Below, in pieces: positions 21,660 to 23,589 of a stretch of 23,589 bases of DNA. Origin of the DNA: an uncultured bacterium. Lineage in GTDB: Bacteria; Cyanobacteriota; Vampirovibrionia; Gastranaerophilales; Gastranaerophilaceae. The DNA lies in assembly GCA_946183815.1 (NCBI GenBank), contig CAMHDG010000002.1:1-23589 (forward strand), written 5' to 3'. The position numbers and the translations under genes are program-made. The notes below the pieces were generated by a model. The model had not been told where the DNA came from. It was given only the letters and a program-made list of their open reading frames with translations, and did no database searches. Numbering within the stretch: the stretch's first letter is position 1; the number at the start of each line of letters is the position of its first letter.

Positions 21660-23468
21660 ATGAAAATGTTAAACAAAATGTCTGCACAAAAAAGATTAAT
21701 AGTTTTAGGTTTTGTGTTCAGTACAATTTTGATAGCCTTAATATCCGTTTTAGCACTATTTAGCATTAATGATAACCTTGATAAGTGTTACAAATATTTT
21801 GGGCAGGTTATATCAAAATCTCTTGCTATCGAAAGTGCCGAACTAACAAGAGGGTTAAGTCAAAACACCCTGTATAATACGTTGAGAACACACTCAATAT
21901 CAATATTAGAATCAAACGATGATTTGGCATATATAGAATTTAGAGATAGCAAGGATAACATTATATATTCAAGCAGAATGGACAAAATATGCCCTGAACG
22001 CACCGCCAGAATTAATTCGACCTCCTCAATGTTAAGTTATGAAGACGGTAGCCAAAAAATCATAGGCACCGTATCTATCGGTCTTACAGGAAGCGTAATA
22101 GACGGAATATCTTTTGTAACACGACTTTCTTTGATTATTGCTTTTATAATCTGCTGGCTTACGATAGGATCTATCATAATAATGAATGTAATTCTTGCAA
22201 TGAGAGAACTTAACCTTCTCTATGACGGGGTAAAAAGGCTATCCTCAGGCGAGTTTGGGTACAAACTTGATAGCAAAAATGCAAGCAGAGTTGTAAGAGA
22301 ACTCTACAAAGCCTTTAACGATATGTCCGAAAAACTGCGTTCCTATAACGAAAGTTCAATCGAATCTCTTATGCTTGAAAAAAACAAATTTGAAGCAATA
22401 CTTATGAGCATTGCAAACGGGGTAATTGTATGTGACAGTAACGATAATGTTTTGCTCGTCAACGACCACGCAAAACAATTATTAGATGTTTCTGATGATG
22501 AAATAATAAGAACAAACATAAGACAATACTGTGACAACAACGGAATAGATGCCTTTAAAGAAAAAATTGACGAGTTTAAAAACACCCCTATTGCAGAAAT
22601 GACGGATAAACCGCTTGAATTTAATATAGATGTTTCAGAAAAAGTTTTAAAATCAGTTATATCCCCGATGTTTTTACAAAGCGGGGAATATGTAGGTTAT
22701 ATCATTGTACTCATTGATGTTACAAAAGAAGTTGAGATGGACAGACTCCGCTCACAATTCGTATCTAATGTATCCCACGAATTAAGAACTCCTGTAACAG
22801 TTTTGAGAACATATAGCGACACTCTCGCTAATATGGGTGATGAATTTGACTATGAAACCCAAAAAGAATTTTTAGGGATAATGAATAAAGAAATCATCAG
22901 ATTACACGATATGGTTAACGACATTCTTGATTTTTCAAGATATGAGGCAAAAACAGTGAAACTTGAAAAAGAAATGAGAGATGTCACTGAGGTCGTTCAG
23001 GAATGTGTTTCAAGGGCAAAAATATTAGCAGAAGAAAAACACCTCGAATTTGTCGTTATGATAGAACCTAATCTTCCGAAAATACCTATAAATTACGACA
23101 GTATAACCAGAGCCCTTATGAACTTGATAACAAATGCAATTAAGTATTCTAACGACAATACAATTATAAAAGTAAGAGCAGAAAAATTTAGCGATTATAT
23201 AGTTCTTGCGGTAACAGATCAGGGAACAGGTATTTCGGAAGAAAACCAAAAGAAAGTTTTTGACAGATTCTTTAGAGTTGAAAATAGTGCTCATACGGTA
23301 AAAGGAACAGGTTTAGGACTGCACCTCGTAAAAATTACTGTTGAAAAACACCATAAAGGCGAGGTATTCGTTCAGTCGAAACTTGGAGAAGGTTCAACCT
23401 TTGGTTTTAAACTGCCTACGGCAGAAAAACTCGCAGAACTTGAAGATTTAGAATTAACAAAAGGATAA
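21660..23468 (+). CDS. Membrane sensor histidine kinase (HAMP-PAS-HisKA-HATPase)
   Basis: This 602-aa kinase has transmembrane helix 1 at about 12-35, an extracytoplasmic sensor region to about 150, and helix 2 at about 155-180. A HAMP linker (181-230), a PAS domain (about 240-355), HisKA with phospho-acceptor H373 in V-S-H373-E-L-R-T-P, and HATPase_c follow, the last with N492-A-I-K-Y-S, D520-Q-G-T-G and G549-T-G-L-G-L. The order is that of WalK/PhoR-type kinases. The signal is unknown and no response regulator is adjacent. The start lies 6 nt after TACAAT with no ribosome binding site; a second ATG is two codons on. folC starts one base after the stop, so the two probably share a transcript. 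Confidence 0.93.
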   Translation: MKMLNKMSAQKRLIVLGFVFSTILIALISVLALFSINDNLDKCYKYFGQVISKSLAIESAELTRGLSQNTLYNTLRTHSISILESNDDLAYIEFRDSKDNIIYSSRMDKICPERTARINSTSSMLSYEDGSQKIIGTVSIGLTGSVIDGISFVTRLSLIIAFIICWLTIGSIIIMNVILAMRELNLLYDGVKRLSSGEFGYKLDSKNASRVVRELYKAFNDMSEKLRSYNESSIESLMLEKNKFEAILMSIANGVIVCDSNDNVLLVNDHAKQLLDVSDDEIIRTNIRQYCDNNGIDAFKEKIDEFKNTPIAEMTDKPLEFNIDVSEKVLKSVISPMFLQSGEYVGYIIVLIDVTKEVEMDRLRSQFVSNVSHELRTPVTVLRTYSDTLANMGDEFDYETQKEFLGIMNKEIIRLHDMVNDILDFSRYEAKTVKLEKEMRDVTEVVQECVSRAKILAEEKHLEFVVMIEPNLPKIPINYDSITRALMNLITNAIKYSNDNTIIKVRAEKFSDYIVLAVTDQGTGISEENQKKVFDRFFRVENSAHTVKGTGLGLHLVKITVEKHHKGEVFVQSKLGEGSTFGFKLPTAEKLAELEDLELTKG

Positions 23469-23469
23469 G

Positions 23470-23589
23470 ATGAATTATACAGAAGTTGTTAAGGACATAA
23501 CATCACAGGGAAAATTCAGAATAAACTTAGGATTGGATAGAATTTCTGCCCTACTTGAATTATTGGGAAATCCGCAGGACAATTTAAAA
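23470..23589 (+). CDS. folC: Folylpolyglutamate synthase, N-terminal fragment
   Basis: The window ends 40 codons into this frame. The N-terminus Y-T-E-V-V...F-R-I-N-L-G-L-D-R-I-S-A-L-L-E-L-L-G-N-P-Q is typical of FolC (folylpolyglutamate/dihydrofolate synthase), a Mur-ligase-like enzyme that adds glutamate to folates. The ATP-binding loop lies beyond the edge. The start follows the kinase stop by one base. Confidence 0.82.
   Translation, partial: MNYTEVVKDITSQGKFRINLGLDRISALLELLGNPQDNLK

Overview
The window is AT-rich bacterial chromosome with short intergenic spaces, several 1-nt gene overlaps of the TAATG type, and many interspersed repeats. The gene set and style suggest an uncultured gut-type lineage related to Cyanobacteria (Gastranaerophilales/Vampirovibrionia). 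It has PilZ, a small PC4-like protein, PriA, SecG, a SpoIID-domain wall enzyme in a genome showing no other sporulation genes, and hypothetical proteins whose N-terminus carries a short F-x-G motif (NRPAFSG). The lineage is an inference from general style, not from a marker gene.

Region 1 (1-3039) is accessory. An intact tRNA-Val(UAC) at 1560-1635 and a broken copy of a tRNA 3' end at 33-61 bracket about 1.5 kb. This segment holds a DUF6973-like protein (minus strand) and, divergent from it, a very hydrophobic small protein with a near-consensus promoter but no leader. Beyond the tRNA lies a translationally coupled pair of unrecognised membrane proteins.

Region 2 (3158-9360) starts with a palindromic repeat element, then a PilZ protein and a compact PLP-dependent decarboxylase-like enzyme (same strand, 5-nt gap). 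It continues with lineage-type hypotheticals: a kinase-like protein with helical repeats, a 197-aa unknown, a serpin-like lipoprotein candidate and a small lipoprotein. It ends at tRNA-Val(GAC), whose upstream side carries a 98-bp tandem repeat built partly from the 5' half of that tRNA.

Region 3 (9564-17690) is mostly core: SpoIID-domain protein, HU with promoter and terminator, an SLT-type lytic transglycosylase, branched-chain aminotransferase IlvE, a secreted HEALH metallopeptidase-like protein, a TPR protein, and the PC4-like/PriA pair. Region 4 (17784-23589) holds a newly noticed 51-aa basic protein, the operon NrtR-like Nudix regulator / SecG / SDR, a COG2509-type FAD protein, a sensor histidine kinase and the start of folC.

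Two themes cut across the genes. First, the + strand spacers upstream of genes contain a family of elements ending in TAAATTATTGTTTAG / CTAAACAATAATTTA with differing interiors (palindromes, octamer-repeat arms, long hairpins). Related TTTACCCC motifs also occur as short tandem arrays. Second, three genes (934, 14005, 21660) start exactly 6 nt after a -10 hexamer and have no Shine-Dalgarno sequence, which suggests leaderless mRNAs. No transposase, integrase, CRISPR array or rRNA was seen.
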